Assembly: GCA_016703765.1 (NCBI GenBank)
Contig: JADJBL010000045.1
Coordinates: 372,001-436,000 of the forward strand
Reading direction: 5' to 3'
Length of the DNA stretch: 64,000 nucleotides
Source of the DNA: Saprospirales bacterium
GTDB lineage: Bacteria > Bacteroidota > Bacteroidia > Chitinophagales > Saprospiraceae
Made by a program: the position numbers and the translations under genes. Position 1 is the first letter of the stretch; every line of letters starts with the position of its first letter. Below, piece after piece: positions 18,801 through 25,987 of this stretch. Below the pieces are notes generated by a model. It was not told the origin of the DNA, did not search any database, and saw nothing but the letters and a program-made list of their open reading frames with translations.

Positions 18801-19183
18801 GCGAAAGACGCTTGAAAAAAACGCCCTTCAAGGATGTGGCCGGCATGATCCGCTCCTTCCACTACGCGGCATTCGGCCAGTTGGTCCTCAACCAGAACTA
18901 CCGAAAGGAAGACATGCCCTTCCTGGAAAAATGGGCGCACCAATGGTTCCATTACGTCCGGCAGTTCTATCTCACGGCTTACCTCGACGCCACCGAAGGC
19001 CAGAGCTTTATCCCCGACGACCCGGAGGCCCTTCGCCTGTTGCTCCGCAATTACACCCTGGAGAAAGCCATCTACGAGGTGGGCTATGAAATGAACGCTC
19101 GGCCGGATTGGCTGCGGGTGCCGATCCGCGGAGTGCTCCACGCCATGGATGAATACTTCCGGGACAAAGAAAATATCGAATAA
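15864..19183 (+). CDS. Trehalose synthase-maltokinase fusion (TreS-Mak), apparent frameshift
   Basis: About 1106 residues if one base is restored. The frame from MWYKDCIIYSLHIRSFF runs to the C-run at 16021-16025, where adding one C continues it into LKDDGYDISDYCDVHPDVG. The TreS part (about residues 1-545) includes FLFQREGTNCENLPEVHAYL, AETNLWPEE, FLRNHDDLTL and PVIYYGDEIGMGDN. The C-terminal maltokinase part has the kinase motifs HGDYHLGQ and DFEGEP. TreS interconverts trehalose and maltose, and maltokinase makes maltose-1-phosphate for GlgE. The usual nucleophile motif RLDAVP reads RLSSIP (AGC at 16454-16456), so TreS activity is doubtful. The Glu of AETN and Asp of NHDD are present. If the frameshift is real, an ATG at 16064 would give a shortened protein. 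Confidence 0.9.
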
Positions 19184-19347
19184 AAATTATTTTTAAAATT
19201 TTTTATTCTTTTCTCTGCCGAAGTCCGGAAAACCCGATTTGGACAGGGGCCTTCCCGGCTTTACGATCATTTTCCTAAATGCTTGTTTTACTTACAATTA
19301 CGCAAAGGCCCAAATCGGGCCTATTTGCGAGGAAGAGGGTATCGCAG

Positions 19348-19355
19348 TATCTTTG
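19348..19355 (+). promoter_or_regulatory. Predicted -7 box (TATCTTTG) for the CBM48-type gene
   Basis: An exact TAnnTTTG match 25 bp before the ATG at 19380. It supports the short 103-residue product over longer upstream starts. Confidence 0.6.
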
Positions 19356-19379
19356 CGCGAGAATCAACAATCCAAAAGC

Positions 19380-19691
19380 ATGATCACGAAGCAATTCCTG
19401 AAGTCGAAATCCCTTTGCAAGGTGACCTTCACCCTGCCGAAAGAAGCCGTAGAAGCCGCTACCGAGGTAGCTGTAATGGGCGAATTTAACAACTGGGACC
19501 TTGAGAACCCCGTTTCCATGAAGAAGCAGAAAGACGGTAGCTTCAAAACTACCCTCGAGCTGGAAACCGGCAAAGAGTACGCATTCCGTTACCTCCTCGA
19601 CGGAGTGAAATGGGAGAATGACAACGCAGCAGACAAGTACGTAGCCACCCCCTTCGGTTCGGAGAACTCGGTGGTGATCGCGATGAACTAA
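19380..19691 (+). CDS. Stand-alone CBM48/isoamylase-N-like glycogen-binding protein
   Basis: 103 residues (start MITKQFLKSKSLCKVTFTLP). A single beta-sandwich module is visible, with EVAVMGEFNNWDLENPVSMK, DGSFKTTLELETGKEYAFRY and LLDGVKWENDNAADKYV. This is the CBM48/AMPK-glycogen-binding fold found at the N-terminus of GlgB and isoamylases, where the two Trp help bind alpha-glucan. It has no catalytic domain, signal peptide or TM segment. Lying between treS-mak and glgB, it may tether proteins to glycogen; that is inference. A strong terminator follows. Confidence 0.9.
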   Translation: MITKQFLKSKSLCKVTFTLPKEAVEAATEVAVMGEFNNWDLENPVSMKKQKDGSFKTTLELETGKEYAFRYLLDGVKWENDNAADKYVATPFGSENSVVIAMN

Positions 19692-19710
19692 TTACCGTTA
19701 CCGACGAAAG

Positions 19711-19746
19711 AAAGCCGGTCTTCCTTGCAGAAGACCGGCTTTTTTG
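19711..19746 (+). terminator. Intrinsic terminator after the CBM48-type gene
   Basis: A 13-bp stem (19711-19723 with 19730-19742) with loop CTTGCA is followed by a T-run. It is the clearest rho-independent terminator in this cluster and separates the small gene from the glgB promoter. Confidence 0.9.
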
Positions 19747-19762
19747 TTTTCGTCCGTATGTT

Positions 19763-19770
19763 TACCTTTG
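19763..19770 (+). promoter_or_regulatory. Predicted -7 box (TACCTTTG) for glgB
   Basis: An exact TAnnTTTG match 24 bp before the ATG at 19794, directly after a terminator. It supports that start over the in-frame upstream one at 19725. Confidence 0.6.
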
Positions 19771-19793
19771 ATCGGTCCGTCAAAAAACACACC

Positions 19794-21776
19794 ATGAGCC
19801 AGGTTATCCCTTTCAGCCTTTTAACCGATTTCGACACCCAGCTTTTTCAATCGGGGAAACACTTTCGCCTCTACGAAAAACTGGGCAGCCACCCCCTGAG
19901 CGTCGACGGGGTCAAAGGCACGTATTTCGCCGTCTGGGCGCCCAATGCGGTCAAGGTCTCGGTGATCGGGAATTTCAACTACTGGAACAAGGACGAACAT
20001 CCTCTCTCCTCCCGATGGGACGGCTCGGGGATATGGGAAGGCTTCATTCCGGGCGTAGGGAAAGGCGCCCTGTACAAATATTTTATCCTGGCAAAAGACG
20101 GCCGGCCGCTTCAAAAAGGAGATCCCTTTGCGCGGTTTTGGGAAATACCCCCCAACACCGCTTCCATCGTCTGGGAAGACGATTATACATGGAACGATCA
20201 GACCTGGCTGGAAGAGCGCAAAAAACGCGACCTGCTGGCCAGCCCTTATTCCGTCTATGAAGTACACCTGGGCTCCTGGCGAAAGACCCACGGCGGTTCC
20301 GCCTCGCTCAGCTACAAAGAGTTGGCCGAACAACTGGTACCCTACGTCCTGGAGATGGGCTTCACCCACGTCGAATTCATGCCTGTGATGGAGCACCCTT
20401 ACTACCCATCCTGGGGCTATCAGATCACGGGTTATTTCGCCCCCTCCAGCCGCTTCGGCGTTCCGGAGGATTTCAAATACCTCGTCGATGCCTTTCACCA
20501 GGCAGGAGTAGGAGTGATCCTCGACTGGGTGCCTTCGCATTTTCCAAACGACGCCCATGGCCTGGCCGACTTCGACGGCACCCACCTGTACGACCATGCC
20601 GATCCTCGCAAGGGCTTCCACCCCGACTGGAAGAGCTGCATTTTCAACTACAACCGCTACGAGGTCCGGAGCTTTCTGATCTCCAACGCCCTCTACTGGC
20701 TGGATCAATACCACGCCGACGGCCTGCGGGTCGATGCGGTGGCCTCCATGCTCTACCTCGATTACTCCCGGAAAGCGGGGGAGTGGATCCCAAATATTTT
20801 CGGCGGACGCGAGAACCTGGAAGCGACCTCCTTGCTGCGTGAATTCAACGAAACGGTTTACCGCGAATACCCCGATGCCGTGACCATCGCGGAGGAAAGC
20901 ACCGCCTGGACCGGCGTTTCCCGCCCTACCTATACGGGAGGGTTGGGCTTTGCCCAGAAATGGATGATGGGCTGGATGCACGATACGCTGAAGTTTTTCA
21001 TGGAAAATCCCGTCAATCGAAAATACCACCACGATCTGGCCACCTTCAGTCTGGTGTATGCTTTTACGGAAAATTTCATGCTCCCACTGAGCCACGACGA
21101 GGTCGTGCACGGCAAGGGCTCGCTCATTTCCCGGATGCCGGGCGATGAGTGGCAACGGTTTGCCAATCTCCGCCTGCTGTTCAGCTATATGTGGACCCAC
21201 CCGGGCACTCAGCTGCTTTTCATGGGCGGCGAGTTTGGCCAGACCACCGAATGGAACCACGAAAAAGGCCTCGAATGGTGGCTGACCCAGTTCCGCTACC
21301 ACCGCGGCATGATGGACCTGGTGCGCGACCTGAACGCCATGTACCGGAAATATCCCGCCTTTTACCAGAAACAATTCTCCCCCGAAGGATTCGAGTGGAT
21401 CGACCTGAACGACCGCCAAAACAGCGTGCTGGCCTACCTGAGGAAGGGAACTCCGGAAAACCCGCCCTTGGCTGTGATTTGCAATTTTACCCCCGTGCCG
21501 AGAAACAATTACCAGATCGGCGTACCCATCGCAGGCCGGTGGCAGGAAATTTTCAACTCGGATGACACTCCCTATGGCGGCGGGGATTACCCCACGATCA
21601 AGGAAGCCAAAACCAAGGATATTCCCTGGCACGGGCAGCCCTTCGCCATGGATCTGGACCTGCCCCCGCTCTCCGTGCTGGTATTGCTCCCGAGCGACTA
21701 TTCACCGGCAATTCCGGTAGTTGCCGCAACAAAAGAGAAAGCCAAACCCAAGGCCCCTGCCCGCAAGAAAAAATAG
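19794..21776 (+). CDS. glgB: 1,4-alpha-glucan branching enzyme GlgB
   Basis: 660 residues starting MSQVIPFSLLTDFDTQLFQS. It makes alpha-1,6 branches in glycogen. A CBM48 domain (AVWAPNAVKVSVIGNFNYWN) precedes the GH13 barrel. Landmarks are EVHLGSW, the nucleophile Asp in ADGLRVDAVASML, Glu in TIAEESTAW, and Asp in PLSHDEVVHGKGSL. The C-terminus is a lysine/proline-rich tail (KEKAKPKAPARKKK) of unknown meaning. Together with GlgE and maltokinase it gives a complete alpha-glucan synthesis set. Confidence 0.97.
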   Translation: MSQVIPFSLLTDFDTQLFQSGKHFRLYEKLGSHPLSVDGVKGTYFAVWAPNAVKVSVIGNFNYWNKDEHPLSSRWDGSGIWEGFIPGVGKGALYKYFILAKDGRPLQKGDPFARFWEIPPNTASIVWEDDYTWNDQTWLEERKKRDLLASPYSVYEVHLGSWRKTHGGSASLSYKELAEQLVPYVLEMGFTHVEFMPVMEHPYYPSWGYQITGYFAPSSRFGVPEDFKYLVDAFHQAGVGVILDWVPSHFPNDAHGLADFDGTHLYDHADPRKGFHPDWKSCIFNYNRYEVRSFLISNALYWLDQYHADGLRVDAVASMLYLDYSRKAGEWIPNIFGGRENLEATSLLREFNETVYREYPDAVTIAEESTAWTGVSRPTYTGGLGFAQKWMMGWMHDTLKFFMENPVNRKYHHDLATFSLVYAFTENFMLPLSHDEVVHGKGSLISRMPGDEWQRFANLRLLFSYMWTHPGTQLLFMGGEFGQTTEWNHEKGLEWWLTQFRYHRGMMDLVRDLNAMYRKYPAFYQKQFSPEGFEWIDLNDRQNSVLAYLRKGTPENPPLAVICNFTPVPRNNYQIGVPIAGRWQEIFNSDDTPYGGGDYPTIKEAKTKDIPWHGQPFAMDLDLPPLSVLVLLPSDYSPAIPVVAATKEKAKPKAPARKKK

Positions 21777-21811
21777 ATACCCCTGTTAGGATAAAACACG
21801 AAAACAAATTT

Positions 21812-21852
21812 CAAAAGCGGTTTAAACGCCGTAGGCGTTTAAACCGCTTTTG
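21812..21852. repeat. 41-bp perfect palindrome, 19-bp arms, GTA loop
   Basis: Arms 21812-21830 and 21834-21852 are perfectly complementary, with the loop GTA inside GCC-GTA-GGC. It directly abuts a second palindrome of equal size (21853-21893). It lies between convergent glgB and the SprB-repeat gene, so it may serve as a terminator. Confidence 0.92.
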
Positions 21853-21893
21853 ATAATCCATAACTGGCGCCGCAGGCGCCAGTTATGGATTAT
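21853..21893. repeat. 41-bp perfect palindrome, 19-bp arms, GCA loop
   Basis: Arms 21853-21871 and 21875-21893 are perfectly complementary around GCA in a GCC-GCA-GGC centre. Apart from its centre the sequence differs from the adjoining palindrome. It overlaps the stop codon of the leftward SprB-repeat gene. Confidence 0.92.
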
Positions 21894-24496
21894 TTCACGC
21901 GGAAGCGCAAACTGCAGATATTGCCGCCGCGCGGCAATATCTGAATCAGATAGCTACCCGGGCTGGTAGGCGTCTGGAAATACTGAACGGTCGTTCCCCC
22001 CGCCACTTCGATAACCTGTTGGGAGATCAAGCGGCTCCGATCGTCGTACACCTTGAAATGGAGGGTCTGATCCTCGGGGCTCTCAATCTTTACCGGCGCG
22101 AATTCCTCCTCCTGGAACAGGTCTTTTTCCAACAAAGCGGATAATTTTTCGGGAAGGCTCGAGGAGGGTATTTCGAATGAAAATTTATACGCGCATCCCT
22201 CCGCATCCCGGATATTTACCTCATAACTTCCCACGGTCGCCCGGGTCAGCTGGGTGCTCTTCAGGCCGCTGTTCCATTCATAGGTTTGAGGGCCTGGACT
22301 GCCGATCAGGTCGCGGAGTATGACCTCTCCGTCGTTGGTAAAAGGCCCTGTGGCCGGTTTGATCGAGTAATTGAGAAAGATATCCTGCCGGGCCTCGATC
22401 GTAAAAGTTTCTTCTTTCTGGCAGCCGTGCAGGTCCGAAACGGTCACGCCATAAATTCCTTCCGACAGCTGGCCGATCCAGGGGGTGATGGCCCCGTTGC
22501 TCCATTCGTAGCGATAGGGAGGGGCGCCTCCACTGACCTTGAAGGAAATGGCGCCGTCGTTGAATCCCGGGCAGCGGATCTGGTGGATATTGTGACTGTG
22601 CAGGACCAGTTCGGGAGGGCCTGGCACCTGGATGGAGTCTGTCGTCAATGGACAAGCCGCTCCGTCGTAAACGGTAACCTTGTATTTGCCGGGCTGCAAT
22701 CCGTAGAGGGAGGGGGCGGTAGATCCGTTGCTCCATTCGTAGCGATAGGGCGGAAAACCTCCGCCGATCTTGATGGAAATGGCGCCGTCCGGTTTGCCGT
22801 AACAGCTTTGAGGCCGGGTGTTCAGCTCCGCTACGAACATCGGGCTTTCGCCTTCAATCCGAAGGCTCCCCATCGTAAAAAATACGTTGGCGGCGCTCAG
22901 GTTGTCCCTCAGTACCTGCACGGGAGTGGGGTCGTCGACAAAGCGGATGGCGGTGGAACTCTGGTGTTTGCCCACAGCCCGGAAAAGCAGGGTGCAGACC
23001 GCTTCTCCGTCCGGAAGTTTAATGGTGTTGGGCCGCTCGGGGGTGTACCAGGCCAGGGTCAGTTTTCCTTCCCTGACATGGGCGGTCCCGAAATCGGCAA
23101 GGTCGAAAAAGGGGAGATTGAAATTTTTGACCCCGTCAAACACCATGACGCTGGGATCCCATTGGAGGGTGAACTGAAACCCGCGGATGCCCACGAAGTC
23201 GTTTACGACCAGGTCGTAATGCAATAATTCTCCGCCGCCACAGGAATTTTGGTCCGGCAGAGAGAAGGAGGGGTCGAGGATGGAAGGCGGCTCGTTGGGG
23301 AAGTCTTGCTCCCGCCAAACGTTGCCGGTCTTCACGGCTTTGAAATCGACTCCCTGTACATGCTGGGCCAGGGTTTCGACCAGAATGGAACCATCCGGCA
23401 GGCGGGCGGTTCTGCGATCGTTCATTTCCGGGGGGATATAGGCAGCGGGCACAAACTGCCAGGAGCTTCCTTCGGGGAAGGTGGTCTGGTCGCCGAGGAT
23501 CAATTCCTGCAGAAAACTCAGGTCTTGTTCCTCCACGGTGCCCGACTGGTCGGCGTCGGCGGCGATTTGTTTCCAGGCCGTGTCCCATTTTTCCTTTCTG
23601 ACCAAATGCTGCGCCAGGCCGATCAGGTCCAGCACGGTTACCATGCGGGTGGGGCGGTCCTGGGAAAAGGGGATGATCTCGTAATCCCTGCCCCCCTGGA
23701 GGTTGGCCACGGTATATTCCCCTTCCCCGGTGGTGCGGATGGCAGCGCCCTCCACCCTGGATTTTACGTAGACGTCTTCGATGGGGTCGCCGGTGGGACT
23801 GGTGATCTTGCCGGAAATGGAGAAGCGCTGCCCTTCGAGGGGGATGTAAAAGCCGCCGCTACCGCTGCTGGAAAGGTCTTTCAGTTGGAACTCTGCGTAC
23901 ATAAAGGGCCCGAAATTCCCAAGGCTGGCCGTGCTGCCCGTTTCGAGGCGGCGGAGGACGGAGGCGCCGCTGCGCGTGCGGATGGCGAAAGGGTGCAGGG
24001 AGCCTCCTTCCAGTGCGTAAAACTGCACGGATTCCAGATTTTGGAGTTGGTAATCCGTGCGCTGGAGGCCTGCCTTGAGGTCGTCGATATCCTGTTTGTT
24101 GAAATAGAATCGGACCTTGACCGCCTGGGCCAGTGGCCCGGCGCCCTGGATGCGCCAATAGCGGTTAAAGGTGAGCCAAATGGCATTTTGGATATAATCT
24201 GCGCCGGAAAGGTCGTTGGCGCCCTTTCCGTAGTTGTTGAGCAGGCCCGAACTAATGCTCAGCAATTCGTCCAGTTCGCCGATTTGTTGCCCGTTCTTTT
24301 GGATGGAGAGGATGAGCTTGTTTTGTTTGGACTCGTAATAGTGCGTCCAGCCGCTCTCATCGGTTTGGGCTACGTCGGCGCGGAGGAGCTTGCCGGGCGC
24401 GTCTAGCAAGGTCCATTGGGAGTCCTGGCTGAACCCGTGCAAACCGGGCTGCAAAAAAAAAGGAAGGAGCGCTATTATCCGGGCAGATCGTTTCAT
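21890..24496 (-). CDS. T9SS-type secreted protein with dockerin-like, cohesin-like and SprB repeats
   Basis: 868 residues with a signal peptide (MKRSARIIALLPFFLQ...). After a beta-rich N-terminal part comes a carboxypeptidase-regulatory-like module (ISGKITSPTGDPIEDVYVKS, about 230-285). A dockerin-like stretch with Ca-loop pattern follows (DADQSGTVEEQDLSFLQELI, about 315-335), then a cohesin-like segment (GIRGFQFTLQWDPSVMVFDG, about 445). Two clear SprB repeats (SCYGKPDGAISIKIGGGFPP; CPGFNDGAISFKVSGGAPPY) and a weaker third precede an Ig-like C-terminal domain ending LIQILPRGGNICSLRFRVK, like type A sorting domains. It is probably exported by T9SS and anchored or released at the surface. Function unknown. 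Confidence 0.82.
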   Translation of the reverse strand: MKRSARIIALLPFFLQPGLHGFSQDSQWTLLDAPGKLLRADVAQTDESGWTHYYESKQNKLILSIQKNGQQIGELDELLSISSGLLNNYGKGANDLSGADYIQNAIWLTFNRYWRIQGAGPLAQAVKVRFYFNKQDIDDLKAGLQRTDYQLQNLESVQFYALEGGSLHPFAIRTRSGASVLRRLETGSTASLGNFGPFMYAEFQLKDLSSSGSGGFYIPLEGQRFSISGKITSPTGDPIEDVYVKSRVEGAAIRTTGEGEYTVANLQGGRDYEIIPFSQDRPTRMVTVLDLIGLAQHLVRKEKWDTAWKQIAADADQSGTVEEQDLSFLQELILGDQTTFPEGSSWQFVPAAYIPPEMNDRRTARLPDGSILVETLAQHVQGVDFKAVKTGNVWREQDFPNEPPSILDPSFSLPDQNSCGGGELLHYDLVVNDFVGIRGFQFTLQWDPSVMVFDGVKNFNLPFFDLADFGTAHVREGKLTLAWYTPERPNTIKLPDGEAVCTLLFRAVGKHQSSTAIRFVDDPTPVQVLRDNLSAANVFFTMGSLRIEGESPMFVAELNTRPQSCYGKPDGAISIKIGGGFPPYRYEWSNGSTAPSLYGLQPGKYKVTVYDGAACPLTTDSIQVPGPPELVLHSHNIHQIRCPGFNDGAISFKVSGGAPPYRYEWSNGAITPWIGQLSEGIYGVTVSDLHGCQKEETFTIEARQDIFLNYSIKPATGPFTNDGEVILRDLIGSPGPQTYEWNSGLKSTQLTRATVGSYEVNIRDAEGCAYKFSFEIPSSSLPEKLSALLEKDLFQEEEFAPVKIESPEDQTLHFKVYDDRSRLISQQVIEVAGGTTVQYFQTPTSPGSYLIQILPRGGNICSLRFRVK

Positions 24497-24551
24497 ATCC
24501 GAACAAATTTCTTAATTTTTTTGGCACAGCGCTTTGAATATTGCGCGGGAA

Positions 24552-25880
24552 TTACGGAACGGCCTCCTCCGTTTCTACGGAATGCTTGATCCGCACGGTG
24601 ATCAGCAAAACCAGGCCGACCAGGAAGAAAAATACCAGAGCGAGGATACTATTATGCATGCCCCCGGTAATTTGCTCGATGAAGCCAAAGGTAAAGGTGC
24701 CCAACACGATCGCCAATTTTTCGAGGATATCGTAAAAGCTGAAAAACGACGCAGTGTCCTGGGTCCCCTCCGGCATGAGTTTGGAATAGGTAGAACGGGA
24801 GAGCGACTGGATACCTCCCATGACCAGGCCCACGGAGGCGGCGATGACATAAAACTGTTTATCCGTTTCGACGAAATAGGCCCCGATGCATATCACAGAC
24901 CAAATCAGAAGCAGGGTGACGAGCGCAAATTTATTACCTCTTTTTTCCGATAGCCGTGCAAAAGTGAAAGCGCCCGGGATGGCAACCAATTGCAGCACCA
25001 AAATAATGAGGATCAGTCTTTCCGGCTGGAAGTCCAGTTCCTCTTCGGCGAAGGTGGCCGCCAGGAACAACACGGTTTGCACCCCGGCGCTGTAAAAGAA
25101 GAACGAAGCCAGAAAGCCCAGCATATTGGCCTCCTTGCGAACGATTTTCCAGGTCTTCCTCAACTCCCGGTAACCCTTGGTGATCAACTTGGCGATCGGC
25201 TGGTCGGGCTTGTCCGCCGGGAGCTGCCGGAAGGGGATCTGGGCAAAACCCAGCCACCACAAGCCCACCGCCACAAAGGAAAGCCTAACCGCCAGGGCGC
25301 CCTCTTCCGGCAACCCGAACCACTGCGGAAAACTGATAGCCAACAGGCATACGACCAGCAAAATGACGCTCCCGAAATAGCCGAAAGAAAACCCTTTTGC
25401 ACTGACCCGGTCGTATTGGTCCTCCGTGGCGATTTCCGGAAGGAAAGCATTGTAAAAAACCAGTGCCCCGGCAAAGCCGATGGTCGCAAGCATAAACGAG
25501 ATCGTGCCTACCAAAACCTGGCTCAGCGGCTGAATGTTGGGGTCCAGATTGGCATGCGCCGTGAAGAAAAACATCGAAATACAGGCCAGGGAACCCATCG
25601 TGGTAAAAAACCGCATGAACCACTTTTTCTTTCCACCGTAATCTGCAATGCCCGAAAGGAAAGGCGAGAACAGCGCGATCAGCAGGTAGGCTCCCGAAAT
25701 GGAAAAGGCGTGCAATCCGCTGCTGGAGATCGAAAAGGACCCCATGTTGATCTCCGCGCTGGTGATCTGGGAGTAATATGCCGGGAAAATCGCCACGGCG
25801 ATGACCAGGGCGTAGGACGAATTTGCCCAATCGAAAAAAGCCCAGGCTCTAATGGTACGCGGATTATTGAGGGTCGGCAT
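24552..25880 (-). CDS. MFS transporter, UMF1/Atg22-like family
   Basis: 442 residues with about twelve hydrophobic segments. The N-terminus TIRAWAFFDWANSSYALVIA is the hallmark of the UMF1 (unknown major facilitator 1)/Atg22-like group, and GGIQSLSRSTYSKLMPEGTQ with FFSFYDILEKLAIVLGTFTF is its conserved C-terminal part. Relatives of Atg22 export amino acids in yeast; bacterial substrates are unknown. The gene is divergent from the S9 peptidase across 107 bp. Confidence 0.92.
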   Translation of the reverse strand: MPTLNNPRTIRAWAFFDWANSSYALVIAVAIFPAYYSQITSAEINMGSFSISSSGLHAFSISGAYLLIALFSPFLSGIADYGGKKKWFMRFFTTMGSLACISMFFFTAHANLDPNIQPLSQVLVGTISFMLATIGFAGALVFYNAFLPEIATEDQYDRVSAKGFSFGYFGSVILLVVCLLAISFPQWFGLPEEGALAVRLSFVAVGLWWLGFAQIPFRQLPADKPDQPIAKLITKGYRELRKTWKIVRKEANMLGFLASFFFYSAGVQTVLFLAATFAEEELDFQPERLILIILVLQLVAIPGAFTFARLSEKRGNKFALVTLLLIWSVICIGAYFVETDKQFYVIAASVGLVMGGIQSLSRSTYSKLMPEGTQDTASFFSFYDILEKLAIVLGTFTFGFIEQITGGMHNSILALVFFFLVGLVLLITVRIKHSVETEEAVP

Positions 25881-25987
25881 GCAGGGGTTTTTCTTGACTT
25901 TAATCCAAATTTCAGACCTTTGCTTTCAGCGGGAGAGTTAGTCACACCTGCTGAGTCGTTTCAAAACTACACAAAAAGATCACTCCC

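Noticed and set aside
17285..19141. Long open frame antisense to treS-mak
   Set aside because: It mirrors the codon bias of the real gene, has no recognisable domain and no promoter; same for the long antisense frames opposite glgB and mfd.
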